Positions 1-8,343 of a DNA stretch of 60,013 nucleotides are shown in pieces (positions within the stretch are counted from its first letter, which is position 1; the number at the start of each line of letters is the position of its first letter). The position numbers were made by a program, and so were the translations under genes. A model generated the notes under the pieces. That model made no database searches. It was not told the DNA's origin and was given only the letters and a program-made list of their open reading frames with translations. Source of the DNA: Jiella marina (lineage in GTDB: Bacteria > Pseudomonadota > Alphaproteobacteria > Rhizobiales > Rhizobiaceae); the NCBI RefSeq assembly GCF_024359545.1, contig NZ_JAKQZG010000018.1, positions 1-60,013 of the forward strand. The letters are read 5' to 3'.

Positions 1-297
1 AAGGGGCTTTTCCGCTGCCGCAAGCAGTCTCGCACGGAGCTGCAATCCGTTGGCTAAATTGTACGCAATATCGGGACTGAAAGAGAATTCGGCGGAAAGA
101 GTTTCAAGGATATCAACGCCGCGGCTGATGGACGATAGATCACCAAGCGCATCGCCACAATCGATTAGGATAATCGCGGCAGTAGCCCTTCCATCGGGTG
201 TCTCATCCAACTCGCCTACGCGGCGAAGCGCTTCTGCGGGGTCCTTGTCCCGCAATTCCTGAAGCTTTTTAACAACACTATCGGTGCGCTCATTCAT
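1..297 (-). CDS. Hypothetical protein, C-terminus beyond window edge
   Basis: The frame is open from an ATG at 297 to the left edge, giving the first 99 residues. The start overlaps the stop of the upstream gene as ATGA (294-297), which implies translational coupling and makes this the third gene of a leftward operon. The visible part is helical and rich in Ala and Leu. Its second half, which includes the stretch PDIAYNLANGL, loosely resembles tetratricopeptide repeats. I do not recognise a family. The link to the nuclease gene two positions upstream suggests an accessory role in that system, but this is inference. Confidence 0.7.
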   Translation of the reverse strand, partial: MNERTDSVVKKLQELRDKDPAEALRRVGELDETPDGRATAAIILIDCGDALGDLSSISRGVDILETLSAEFSFSPDIAYNLANGLQLRARLLAAAEKPL

Positions 298-917
298 GAG
301 CAGATATGATCCATCTTCCGCTTGAACTTTCTACGTAGATCCGCGTTGGCAGGAACCTTCAGTTCAGCAAGATAGGAATCGAATGCATTAACCAGTTGCT
401 GATGCAACAGAGTGCGATTGACTGTGATCCGTCTGTCATGGGAAAAAACAAATACCTTACCGCTCTTACGGACAGTAATGCGGTCCGTTGATCCGGTGTG
501 ATGGAGCGCGCACCGACCCTGTTCATAAACATTGACCGCTAGATCGTTAGCGTTTCCGTGTTGCGGTACGCAGGCTATGAATGCCGGCCAATTGGTCAGG
601 AATGCTTTGAAAAGTGCTTTGCTCTTGCCATTGTGGTTGATTAGTCCCTCTCGAAACCCCTGAATGGTCTCGATTAGCAGGAAGTCAATGGCCAAAACGG
701 CAAAGCCGTTTGTCCCGCGGCCCTTTCCGTTTTCTGCATCGATCAGGAGCTGTGCGGGTTCGATAAAACGGCGTCGGATGCGTGCATTGAGGATGGCGAT
801 TCCCTTAGTCCAGTCTGCAGTAGCGCCGTTCGCTTCGCTCAGTGTGAGGCTCTTCCAGGTCCTTAGCCGGTGACCGGGAGCAATCTCGAAATCATCCGGC
901 AGCTCAGGCGACCCCAT
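294..917 (-). CDS. Hypothetical protein in the Mrr-type nuclease operon
   Basis: This is a 207-residue protein starting at ATG 917, one base past the TAG stop of the upstream nuclease gene (919-921). An earlier in-frame ATG at 956 would overlap that gene and looks less likely. There is no signal peptide or membrane segment. The C-terminal half is basic and ends in a Lys/Arg-rich helix, compatible with nucleic-acid contact. I recognise no domain. Tight spacing on both sides places it in one transcript with the restriction-endonuclease-like protein upstream and the partial gene downstream. Confidence 0.75.
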   Translation of the reverse strand: MGSPELPDDFEIAPGHRLRTWKSLTLSEANGATADWTKGIAILNARIRRRFIEPAQLLIDAENGKGRGTNGFAVLAIDFLLIETIQGFREGLINHNGKSKALFKAFLTNWPAFIACVPQHGNANDLAVNVYEQGRCALHHTGSTDRITVRKSGKVFVFSHDRRITVNRTLLHQQLVNAFDSYLAELKVPANADLRRKFKRKMDHICS

Positions 918-918
918 A

Positions 919-2214
919 CTATTCTGCCTTTGCTGCACGCTTGGCGGCGTCGGCATCCCTCTTTTCTGCCGCCTGAGCTTTGCGGTATGCCGCTACGCGT
1001 TTAATGATGGCCAACAGCTCGCTGAAATTCTGCACACTCGGTTCAATATCGAACAGTGGGCAGTCGTGCTCCTTATCGACACGGAAACCCACCTGGCACG
1101 GTTCATTGTAAGATTCCATACGAACGTGCCTAGAAGGCTCTTCAGATTCTTCAATCCCAGTCAGTTCGAGGCGAAGCCAGTATTCCTCGATCTCATCTTT
1201 GTCGTCTGTGAGTGTTTGGCGATTGAAGGTGAGGATACGTTTGCAATCCGCGCTACAGATATCCTGAATTTCGGAGAGAAGCTGATTTGCAATCGGCATC
1301 AATAGATATGACTGCACATCTTCCGGGAATTTGTCCGGTTCTCCGCGCGTGATTGAATCGACGACGAGGGCCGCCACACTTTCCGGCTGAAGCTGATCGA
1401 TCGCGCATAAGATCAAATAGGCGAAAGCGCGAATGAGCGGTGTTTGCTCAACACCTGCCTTTGATGCCCGCATCATCAGATATGGAACGTTCACCAGCGC
1501 AAGGTGCAACACCTCGACGAGCGACGACGTGCTGAGCACAGCGCCCCAAGGCCGGTGTGTGATACTGCCATTGGCAAATTCGTTCGCGATGAGCGCAAAT
1601 ATGCCTAGCGATGTAAATTCGGCTTCGGCGCGCGCTTTCCACAGTTTTTTCAGTGTGGGGGAGGAAACGAATTCGAGCTTATTCCAGAAACGCGACTCCA
1701 GCGCCTGGAACTGACCATCAAGGCTGAGTGCCTCGGAAAACAATCGCAGAACTACATCGGGATGACGCGACAACAGCCGTTCCAGATGGGCGTTGTCCCA
1801 AAGCTTCACTTTGGGCCGAGGGTTGTTCCTCTGCCACTCCTTGACCCAATCGCGCGTCGGGTTAGAAAACTGGGTGTTGGTAGCAATGACGACATAGTCG
1901 AGGCCGCCTTTGGCCTGAGCGTTGATAATAGCGCTCTTTACCTCGTCAGATTCTACCGTACCGCTTCGCCCCTTGCATTCCACCCACCACACCTGCGGTT
2001 CCATTTCTTGATCGGCTGTTGGCGTATAGAAATGTGCTTCGAGATCGCGGCCGCCGTCTGAAGCGCCGCCGCCGCTTCCTCCCGTACGCCATTCAAGGTC
2101 TTTGGCGCCCATGGCATCGAAGAGCCAGTACAGACACTCTTCCAAGTCCTTGCCCTTCAATTCCGCGAAGGGAATCGAAGCCGGTAAAACCCATTCTTTT
2201 TCTTCTTCATTCAT
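919..2214 (-). CDS. Mrr-type restriction endonuclease-like protein
   Basis: This is a 431-residue protein. Its first 170 residues carry a PD-(D/E)XK nuclease core of the Mrr/type IV restriction class: DGGRD at about 53-57, then a strand with VECKG at 78-82 supplying the E-x-K pair. Mrr-family enzymes cleave modified or foreign DNA. The remaining 260 residues are helical and unrecognised, and the protein ends in an Ala/Lys-rich tail. It is the first gene of a leftward operon with two unknown genes, about 170 bp downstream of the PIN gene of the QueC-like operon. The location in a mobile element supports a defence role; the specificity is unknown. Confidence 0.75.
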   Translation of the reverse strand: MNEEEKEWVLPASIPFAELKGKDLEECLYWLFDAMGAKDLEWRTGGSGGGASDGGRDLEAHFYTPTADQEMEPQVWWVECKGRSGTVESDEVKSAIINAQAKGGLDYVVIATNTQFSNPTRDWVKEWQRNNPRPKVKLWDNAHLERLLSRHPDVVLRLFSEALSLDGQFQALESRFWNKLEFVSSPTLKKLWKARAEAEFTSLGIFALIANEFANGSITHRPWGAVLSTSSLVEVLHLALVNVPYLMMRASKAGVEQTPLIRAFAYLILCAIDQLQPESVAALVVDSITRGEPDKFPEDVQSYLLMPIANQLLSEIQDICSADCKRILTFNRQTLTDDKDEIEEYWLRLELTGIEESEEPSRHVRMESYNEPCQVGFRVDKEHDCPLFDIEPSVQNFSELLAIIKRVAAYRKAQAAEKRDADAAKRAAKAE

Positions 2215-2383
2215 AGGAGTTTAAGCTACTATTTTTATATCCAAATTCCCAAATGAATATTGAATAACTGCAATTCAGACTTTTAGCCAAAGAGCCTTCG
2301 TGCCCGTTGGAAACAAGTCCAACAATCCGCCGGTTGGATGCCGCCAGCGCATCAGGTCAAGGAGAAAGCTAGGTTTTACCCTT

Positions 2384-3001
2384 TCAGCAATCAAGGAATC
2401 GCTCCTTGTATTGTGGCAGACAGGTGCACTCGCGTGCCCGAGCCTCACCGATAGCCGCAATTACGGAATCCGCACTTTCCGGCGGGATACGCATGCGTCC
2501 GTCTCGCAACGCCAAGAACACAGCATCTACAACAGAAGCTTCACCGAGATTCGTGGAAACGACAGGATGCGTCAGCAAATCCAGCGACCATCCTGCAAGT
2601 TGTCCGTTGCGGCAATGCTCGCGTGACCGTTTTCGGCCCCTTCTTTCATCCAGCACTGGGCAAAGACCGCGCTTCGACGCGATGGCTATCGTTGCGGCCT
2701 CTCCATCATCGAGGCTGGGCGAAGAGGTGAGCAAATGCAGAAAAAGTTCATATTCATTATCCGTCATTGCCTCGACGACGGCAGTCCCACTGGCGACAGC
2801 CTCTCTGAGAAACCCTTGCTCCCCGTTCTGATGACCCGTTTCATGATCCAGCTCGCCAGCCACTTCCTGTGGCACCAGAATCTGGTTCGGTATGGCGTTG
2901 AGGATAAGCGCGCCGCTCTGGCAAGCATGAAGATTGATCAGCACGCTTGTGTCGAGAACCAATGGCACGTCCACATTAATCAGCGAGCTTGACCAATTCA
3001 T
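2384..3001 (-). CDS. PIN-domain nuclease (DUF3368-like)
   Basis: This is a 205-residue protein. ATG 3001 is preferred over the TTG at 3025 because a GAGG lies upstream of it. It overlaps the end of the XRE/metallopeptidase gene. PIN-type acidic residues are visible: LDTS with Asp17 near the N-terminus, LDDGEA at about 97-102 and LDERRGR at 117-123, the layout seen in DUF3368 PIN proteins. PIN domains are metal-dependent RNases, often toxins. Pairing with an HTH-metallopeptidase gene resembles toxin-antitoxin organisation. The C-terminal 80 residues are unassigned. It is the last gene of the four-gene QueC-like operon. Confidence 0.8.
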   Translation of the reverse strand: MNWSSSLINVDVPLVLDTSVLINLHACQSGALILNAIPNQILVPQEVAGELDHETGHQNGEQGFLREAVASGTAVVEAMTDNEYELFLHLLTSSPSLDDGEAATIAIASKRGLCPVLDERRGRKRSREHCRNGQLAGWSLDLLTHPVVSTNLGEASVVDAVFLALRDGRMRIPPESADSVIAAIGEARARECTCLPQYKERFLDC

Positions 3002-4166
3002 CAGTCTCTTTTTCCTCAAGCTCAATCTGATCGATAATGCCGCGAAGCTCGAGACGGCCGATATTTAGTAACTCGGCCAGTTGGCCCTCTGACATAAGGT
3101 CGCGCTTCCAGGCGGCATGAGCCATGAGGCTCATTCGATGCGAGACTAGTCGGTCGGCATCGGTTTTTGCAGGATCGCGAAGTACGGCGGAATCGCCAAG
3201 CACTTCACGCGCATGATCATCAGTAATGCCGCCTCTATTTTCAAACCAGTCCCACGTTCCTTTCTTCGCCAGCCCTATTTCCTCCAAGCGCAGGCAGCAG
3301 GCCTGTCTTGAAATATGGTATTCGTTGGCGAGGAGGATGATCAACCTGATGGTAATCTTTCCTGTGATCTCCTTGATCCGGCGAAAACTCTCAGTAAAAC
3401 TTTCGGCGGGCGCCATGAAGGACCTGCCAAACGCGTTGGCGTAGCGCTCGTCTCTTGATAGAAATCGTTCGTTCGTTTCCAGAACTTCCGGGTTCTGCCG
3501 AGTTCCGAAAAAATGTCCAAGCTCATGCGCCGCAGACTGAACGCGACGGGGAAGGGGATGATTAGCATTAAGAAGGATGCTGGCGCCAATTCCCTCATCA
3601 TAGCTGAACAACCCGGCCACTTTTGAAGTCGAGGATAGACGCCGCTGGTAAAGCCTGATGCCAAGCTGCCTGTCGATCAGTGAGAAGATGTCTGCAATTG
3701 GTCCTAGTCCGAGGCCAAGCCATTCGCGCAGTTCTGCCGCATGCTGCTCCGCAAGCATAACCACGTTACCACTGTTTATCCCGCGCTCTGGAGGATAGTT
3801 TCGAATTTTCCGGATTCCCAGCAAGTTTTCCAGCTCAACTTCAGCCTTAATGAGGTTGTTGAGCAACTGAATCGCTTCAGTAGTCTCAGTGTCCTCTGCC
3901 TCCCGTAGCTTACGGAATCGTGGCACCAGATCGGTATGCACTGCCTCACGACGAAGAAGCGCGTTGACAGAGAGTCCATAGCGGCTCGCGAGAGTCTGTA
4001 TCTCCTGAATTCGCACGCGGCGCACACCCTGCTCAATAGATACAAGGGTGGGTCTTGACACGCCGAGGATCCGGGCTGCCTCTTCTTGTCGGACGCCGGC
4101 ATTCTCACGCGCCATCCGCAGGCGGCGACCGATTTCTTGCGAACTTAGCTCGTTGAGATCAGCCAT
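2976..4166 (-). CDS. XRE repressor fused to ImmA/IrrE-type metallopeptidase
   Basis: This is a 396-residue protein from ATG 4166. Residues 11-70 form a Cro/C1 helix-turn-helix (ARILGVSRPTLVSIEQG). A zinc-metallopeptidase motif, HELGH, sits at 214-218 with helical context typical of ImmA/IrrE (COG2856). ImmA-type proteases cleave phage or ICE repressors after DNA damage; fused HTH-ImmA proteins usually regulate their own locus. The start overlaps the upstream QueC-like gene by 8 bp and the end overlaps the PIN gene, so all are co-translated. It is the likely regulator of the operon and could act on the palindrome at 6136-6146. Its proteolytic target is unknown. Confidence 0.88.
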   Translation of the reverse strand: MADLNELSSQEIGRRLRMARENAGVRQEEAARILGVSRPTLVSIEQGVRRVRIQEIQTLASRYGLSVNALLRREAVHTDLVPRFRKLREAEDTETTEAIQLLNNLIKAEVELENLLGIRKIRNYPPERGINSGNVVMLAEQHAAELREWLGLGLGPIADIFSLIDRQLGIRLYQRRLSSTSKVAGLFSYDEGIGASILLNANHPLPRRVQSAAHELGHFFGTRQNPEVLETNERFLSRDERYANAFGRSFMAPAESFTESFRRIKEITGKITIRLIILLANEYHISRQACCLRLEEIGLAKKGTWDWFENRGGITDDHAREVLGDSAVLRDPAKTDADRLVSHRMSLMAHAAWKRDLMSEGQLAELLNIGRLELRGIIDQIELEEKETDELVKLAD

Positions 4167-5532
4167 TGCGCCCTCCATCCATCCAATCATTCAAAAAGCT
4201 ATTGCTTCCAAGCTCAGATCGATATGCTCTCCATTCATCAGCATGCGCGCTCAACATAGCCCTCAATTTTCTGGTCGTTCCGTCCAAAGTCTCACCCGTA
4301 GCAGTCGCGATCTGAGAGGCATGAGTGCGGAGTAATTCGTCCGGGCGGATAGCTAAATCAGCCAGGTGCTGCAGATGTCTTGCACCTACGCTGCCATATT
4401 CGATCATGATGTCCCGGTCAGCCTTCTCAGCGACGGGCATAAGCGCTTGCCCGAGGAGAGCCTCTCTGAGGTCTGAGATGACATAGACGCCCGGTTCTTC
4501 GTCGATCCCCGCCGCGTACATACTTTGGCGCCTAAGCAGACAGGCGGCACACAGCCCGCACTGCTTCCGGTAACCATCATTAACGATACGGCGGGTTTGC
4601 CAGCAGGAATGAGTTTGGGTCAAATGTAGGTAATTCTTGCCCGGCAAGTGCAGGAAGTCCCGCAGCGTTTGCCCCTTAGTGTGCCAGAGCCTGGGTTGCT
4701 GAAACTTGACTTCCCAGTCAAGGAGGGCCTGCAGGAACTGCTCCATTCGACGAAAGAAAGCTGGATGGTTCCTGTAGTCGGCATAGACGTTGTGCAAAGG
4801 TAGGATCGCAGGCCCTAAAGCCCCTTGACCGCTTTCGGGAACTACGACTCTCGATACCTGATACAACTGTGCCGCCATTGCGGTAATAGCCGCAAATTTG
4901 AAGCTGCGGCTTCGGAAGCTGCTTTCGTTCTTACGATAGTTGCGAGTGTCGAATGGAATGCGTTCAAACGGACTATCGTTCTTTTGGCGCCGCTGGCGGG
5001 TGCCAGCCACGCGAATGCACAAGGCCTCTTCTTCACCGCCGCTCAGGCCCGTGACGGCGCGTGAATCCAGGCCATCGCTGTAGGCGATTGCGACCTTTTT
5101 GGTTTTGTCGAAGTCCAAAGGAATCTGGCGCGCACCGATCGGTGATCTGTTCTTCGCGCGGAAAAAATTAAATTGCCAGGTGTCTCCGGTCAGAAAATAC
5201 AGAGCCCGTCGCAGAGCATGTTGCACGGCGGGTTTCTGCCACCTTTCCAGGTCGATAACAGGGACGTGGAGGATGAAACTACGGGCCCAAGCACGCGATC
5301 TTTTCCAACGCCTGTCCGCAAATTCGATCGCGGCACATACAACGAGCAAATCGAAATGCCGTGGCAGGCATCCCGCTACATCGAACGAGTCAATGATTTC
5401 GGCATCAAACTGGATTTGTTCACCAATTTCTGCCAACTCCTCGTGCCCAGAGAGCCGCGCGGGTGGTTTTCCGCCGCTTTCAAGTACGATGAGGGTTTTG
5501 GCGGTAAGCGACGTGTGATTGTGGACGTTCAT
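4159..5532 (-). CDS. QueC-like PP-loop protein of a putative defence operon
   Basis: This is a 457-residue protein, about twice the size of housekeeping QueC. A PP-loop ATPase motif is at 151-157 (YSDGLDS; the usual SGGxDS has its second Gly replaced by Asp). A QueC-type zinc site follows: Cys310 and C-x2-C-x2-C at 325-331. QueC makes 7-cyano-7-deazaguanine; QueC-like paralogues also occur in the Qat and type IV CBASS antiviral systems. The first 150 residues and the C-terminal 120 have no counterpart in housekeeping QueC that I know. No other queuosine gene is near. It overlaps its upstream neighbour by ATGA and its downstream neighbour by 8 bp. Confidence 0.82.
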   Translation of the reverse strand: MNVHNHTSLTAKTLIVLESGGKPPARLSGHEELAEIGEQIQFDAEIIDSFDVAGCLPRHFDLLVVCAAIEFADRRWKRSRAWARSFILHVPVIDLERWQKPAVQHALRRALYFLTGDTWQFNFFRAKNRSPIGARQIPLDFDKTKKVAIAYSDGLDSRAVTGLSGGEEEALCIRVAGTRQRRQKNDSPFERIPFDTRNYRKNESSFRSRSFKFAAITAMAAQLYQVSRVVVPESGQGALGPAILPLHNVYADYRNHPAFFRRMEQFLQALLDWEVKFQQPRLWHTKGQTLRDFLHLPGKNYLHLTQTHSCWQTRRIVNDGYRKQCGLCAACLLRRQSMYAAGIDEEPGVYVISDLREALLGQALMPVAEKADRDIMIEYGSVGARHLQHLADLAIRPDELLRTHASQIATATGETLDGTTRKLRAMLSAHADEWRAYRSELGSNSFLNDWMDGGRNG

Positions 5533-6098
5533 TGTTCGGGCCCTTCATCCACAGTCACTCGCTTCGGAGAACTGAAAGCCCTTCTGTTGCCATCTTTCAT
5601 GGCCTGACAGAGCTTCTCCACGTCTATGTTGGAAAATGCTTCTGCATTTCGCTCAAGGCACTTTTGGTAGTCGACACGGCTTATGTCACCTAGGTCTCTT
5701 GCTTGAATGCAGTGTTCGTCTTGACGGTTCTTCACGATGCCTACCCACTCTCGGGTAGCGGCATCCAGCGCGGGCTGCAGCGCATCCGCAGGGGATGAGC
5801 CATCAAGAACATTGGCTATCAGCGTGCGTCGCAAAATGTCTGAAAACGACGACATAGAATGCCTTTCTAAGACGGCCTCGATATCCGAGACGGGATCGAG
5901 CGTCAGCTGTGACTGAGACAGGCAGGTCGACAGGTCCTGCACCATGAAGCTGAATTCCTTAACGCCTGCGTCAGTCATCATGCTGTGACATGCCTGGTTG
6001 ACCCGCTCAGCAGGGCTGGCAGCATCACTGACTAGCTGCTCGCCGAACTTCTTCCATCGGGTACTTAGCCGTAAGTTTCTGAACGGGCCATCGGTCAT
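5529..6098 (-). CDS. Hypothetical protein, first gene of the QueC-like operon
   Basis: This is a 189-residue soluble, helical protein with start ATG 6098 preceded by an AAGGAA ribosome-binding site. The stop overlaps the QueC-like start (ATGA, 5529-5532). No domain is recognised. In Qat systems a small unknown protein (QatB) precedes the QueC homologue, and this gene has that position, but I cannot show sequence relatedness. Its N-terminus is Met-Thr-Asp-Gly rather than Met-Gly. It could be the partner or substrate of the QueC-like enzyme, which is inference from gene order alone. Confidence 0.75.
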   Translation of the reverse strand: MTDGPFRNLRLSTRWKKFGEQLVSDAASPAERVNQACHSMMTDAGVKEFSFMVQDLSTCLSQSQLTLDPVSDIEAVLERHSMSSFSDILRRTLIANVLDGSSPADALQPALDAATREWVGIVKNRQDEHCIQARDLGDISRVDYQKCLERNAEAFSNIDVEKLCQAMKDGNRRAFSSPKRVTVDEGPEQ

Positions 6099-6310
6099 GA
6101 CATCTTTCCTTTGAAAAGAAAGTGGACGAAGAATCTGACATTGTCAATAAATAAAATTTTTTAGCTGACATTGATGGTATGATTCTCCACCGATGGGGGC
6201 TTACGCCCCCCAATTTTTGCTGATGAGCGCTATCGACGGTGGCCGATAAGGTTAGCTTGATAAGGAAGATATATCGGTGCGTATATAGTACAAATTAGGA
6301 AGGAGGGGGT
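6099..6310. promoter_or_regulatory. Divergent AT-rich promoter region with palindromic operator
   Basis: This AT-rich gap separates the leftward QueC-like operon from the rightward gene at 6311. It contains a perfect palindrome TGACATTGTCA at 6136-6146 and a second CTGACATTG copy at 6165-6173, 30 bp apart, which fits binding by a dimeric HTH protein such as the operon's own XRE-ImmA regulator. On the minus strand TTGACA lies inside the first palindrome, with a weak -10 about 17 bp on. A strong AAGGAGGGGG ribosome-binding site precedes 6311. Confidence 0.55.
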
Positions 6311-7060
6311 ATGGATTACACAAGAATACTCGCAGAGGGGGTTGGTGCTTGGCTTAAATTTGAATATGCTTGTGACAGGAGCGGACTATTTAGCGAGAAG
6401 TATCTTTCGCATCCGATCGGTCAAATATTAAGTTCACGTACAGGAAATCTCGCTCAAGCAGAATACAAACATCCTATATTGGCAGAATTATCGAAAGGTG
6501 TGGGACGGCGACCTGAGATAGATTCTGTTGTTTGTGATCCATATCCTGCAATTAATGTGGCAGTTGAATCAAAGTGGTTGGGGAAAACCAAGCCGAATGC
6601 AAAAGATATAATGTGGGACTTGATAAGGCTTGAGCTTATTGCGAATAAATTCAACGCTAGATGCTTCTTCATCCTAGGCGGCAAGCGGTCTGACTTGGAG
6701 AGTTATTTTTCTCGAAAGGCTTTTTCGGGTAAGCAAGAAAGCGGGATGGCCAGGCCGCTCCTTCTTCATAATAGGAACATTGTTCATAAGACAAACCTCG
6801 TTCCCCACAACAACCCTCGAGTGTCGCTTTTGAAGAAGCTCTTCGAAAGTTACCAAGATTTTGATTTTCCTCACAGACTGCTCACACGGCGAAGCGCCCC
6901 GTTTCCCCCAGGGGCTCGTGCAAAAGACCCGCAGGTATTTGTGTGGGAAGTGATGTCTGCACCAAATCGGGAAACGTTTCAGCCTCGTAACTCGGCTCAC
7001 TATTCTGCTAGCGGCCAAAGCCGAAGATCAACCTATTCGAAGAAGAAGGATGCCAAGTGA
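6311..7060 (+). CDS. Hypothetical protein with PD-(D/E)XK-like motif
   Basis: This is a 249-residue protein, lower in GC than its neighbours, with a strong ribosome-binding site. Residues 67-90 contain PEIDSVV and then VAVESKW, giving Asp71 and Glu86-x-Lys88 on successive hydrophobic stretches: the core signature of PD-(D/E)XK nucleases. The C-terminal 60 residues are Arg/Ser/Pro-rich and probably disordered. It is divergent from the QueC-like operon and shares its regulatory gap, so it may belong to the same module. The nuclease assignment rests on the motif only; the base composition indicates horizontal acquisition. Confidence 0.65.
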   Translation: MDYTRILAEGVGAWLKFEYACDRSGLFSEKYLSHPIGQILSSRTGNLAQAEYKHPILAELSKGVGRRPEIDSVVCDPYPAINVAVESKWLGKTKPNAKDIMWDLIRLELIANKFNARCFFILGGKRSDLESYFSRKAFSGKQESGMARPLLLHNRNIVHKTNLVPHNNPRVSLLKKLFESYQDFDFPHRLLTRRSAPFPPGARAKDPQVFVWEVMSAPNRETFQPRNSAHYSASGQSRRSTYSKKKDAK

Positions 7061-7082
7061 ACACGTCAATCTGTTGGCCATC

Positions 7083-7600
7083 CTATCTCCGTGGCCAACC
7101 AAGCTTGTCCGTCTTTTCGCGAACGTCTCTCAGATAACCGCTCAATTCCGGCTTAAGCCAGAACTCCGGTAATTCGACGGTGAAGTAGCCGGGATCGCGG
7201 GATACCAGCATGGCTGACTCGCCGCCGGTGGCAAGGCGGATGTCTTCGAGCTGTAGCAGCGGGCGGGATTGCTCCATCAGGTTATCGCCCGAGCCGTTCA
7301 CCTGATTGGTGTTGACGTTGAAGCCGTGCACCATGACGGAGGTGCGGCCAGATCGGTGCTCAATCTCCTTGAGGGTGTCGAGGTCCGGCAGGCCGCGATA
7401 GAGCGTATGCGCCACGGCCTTCTTCCAGATTCGCGCGAGATCTCCTTGCCATATTTGGATTCGATCTGCGCGGCAGCGTTCTGGCACACACCGAGGAAGT
7501 TTATGCCGTCCTCGCGTTAGAGCGTCAGTACTTCGTAGAAATCGAGACGTAGAGCTGACCCCATTCCTCGCCGACGACAAGCGCCCGCAAAGGCCCGTGC
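7083..7600 (-). pseudogene. traG/virD4-type coupling protein remnant
   Basis: The reading continues over three frames. Around 7560-7490 there is a piece like DFYEVLTL, an in-frame TAA, then GINFLGVCQNAAAQIE and SKYGKE. A frameshift near 7435 leads to HTLYRGLPDLDTLKEIEHRSG and on to the natural C-terminus at 7083. This matches the C-terminal motor region of TraG-type type IV coupling proteins, which pump DNA into a conjugation channel. The N-terminal two thirds, including the Walker motifs, are missing. Stop, frameshift and deletion mean it cannot work; the element is therefore not self-transmissible from this gene. Confidence 0.75.
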
Positions 7601-7604
7601 GCAT

Positions 7605-8068
7605 CGGCGAACCGCTCGATGATCGCGGCCTTCATGGCGCACGCGGGCAGGCGGCTCCAAAGCGCGCGGTGCCGGCATAGGCGGGGCGTCCGCTGCTTTG
7701 TCTTTATCCTCGTTCGACGCTTCGAGGATGGCGATACCGACCGATCCCAGCACATAGCCGCCGACCACCACGTAGAACCACACCAGTACGGATCGATCTT
7801 GAAGCCGATGAGGATGGCGGAGAAGACGACGAAGGCCGCGCCTGCAAGCCCGCGGTAGATAAACAGTCGTGCTTCATTCGGCTCGATGGTGATGCTGCCG
7901 AGCTTGAGCGGCTTCCCGCGTTAGCTGGGCGCGTTCTTCTTCACTGAGGCGGATGCTGAGCGGCGCGGCGCGTTTGCGCTCCGGCCCGTTCGCGGCGACC
8001 GGCGGTCCCTTCGCCGCACTTTCCCCAAGCCCGACGGCACTTGCGAAGACATCCGCTACGGAGAGCAT
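7605..8068 (-). pseudogene. MobC-like N-terminus joined to a decayed membrane-protein fragment
   Basis: The ORF starting at 8068 encodes 64 residues ending soon after PLSIRLSEEERAQLTREA, which is the start of the ribbon-helix-helix part of MobC-type relaxosome proteins. It then runs out of frame into a sequence (about 7700-7880) that reads as two hydrophobic helices (FVVFSAILIGFKI, then WFYVVVGGYVLGSVGIAIL) split by another frameshift. This looks like a deletion that fused the 5' end of mobC to downstream transfer genes, followed by further decay. No working product is expected. Confidence 0.55.
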
Positions 8069-8111
8069 GATGGCACCTGAAAATCCTTGGATTTTCGGTG
8101 CTCAAGTAGGG

Positions 8112-8150
8112 TATTCCACGCCTTCAAAGTCTCGAACAACTCGTTCGAGA
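8112..8150. other. oriT-like site upstream of mobC remnant
   Basis: The sequence has TATTCCA at 8112-8118 and, exactly 20 bp from its start, an inverted repeat with arms TCTCGAAC and GTTCGAGA around a 5-bp loop (8130-8150). The site at 13703-13739 has the same box, the same 20-bp spacing and the same arm and loop layout. Both lie just upstream of a mobC-like gene on the minus strand. Conservation of spacing between two otherwise diverged regions suggests a relaxosome recognition site. The nick site is not identified. Confidence 0.5.
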
Positions 8151-8343
8151 TTTCGCTGTCGAGGCGCACCGTCTCGGCCTTTCTTTCTGGCTTTCCTGAC
8201 AGCCAGTCTCACCCCTTGCAACGGCCTGAAGGCCGTCTTTCGCTTCGCCCGCCCCTTCGGGGTGCAAGGGCTGAGCCTGCCTGCCTCTCCGGACGCCATC
8301 AAGGCCGCGACGGTCGCGGTCCTACCGGCGAAAGGAGAACGAC

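Noticed and set aside
4159-5532. Housekeeping queC for queuosine synthesis
   Set aside because: The protein is twice the usual length, has an altered PP-loop Gly, and no queD, queE or queF gene is adjacent.
2384-6098. A standard QatABCD system
   Set aside because: Only a QueC-like gene fits; no QatA-type ATPase or TatD-like nuclease is nearby and the partner genes differ.
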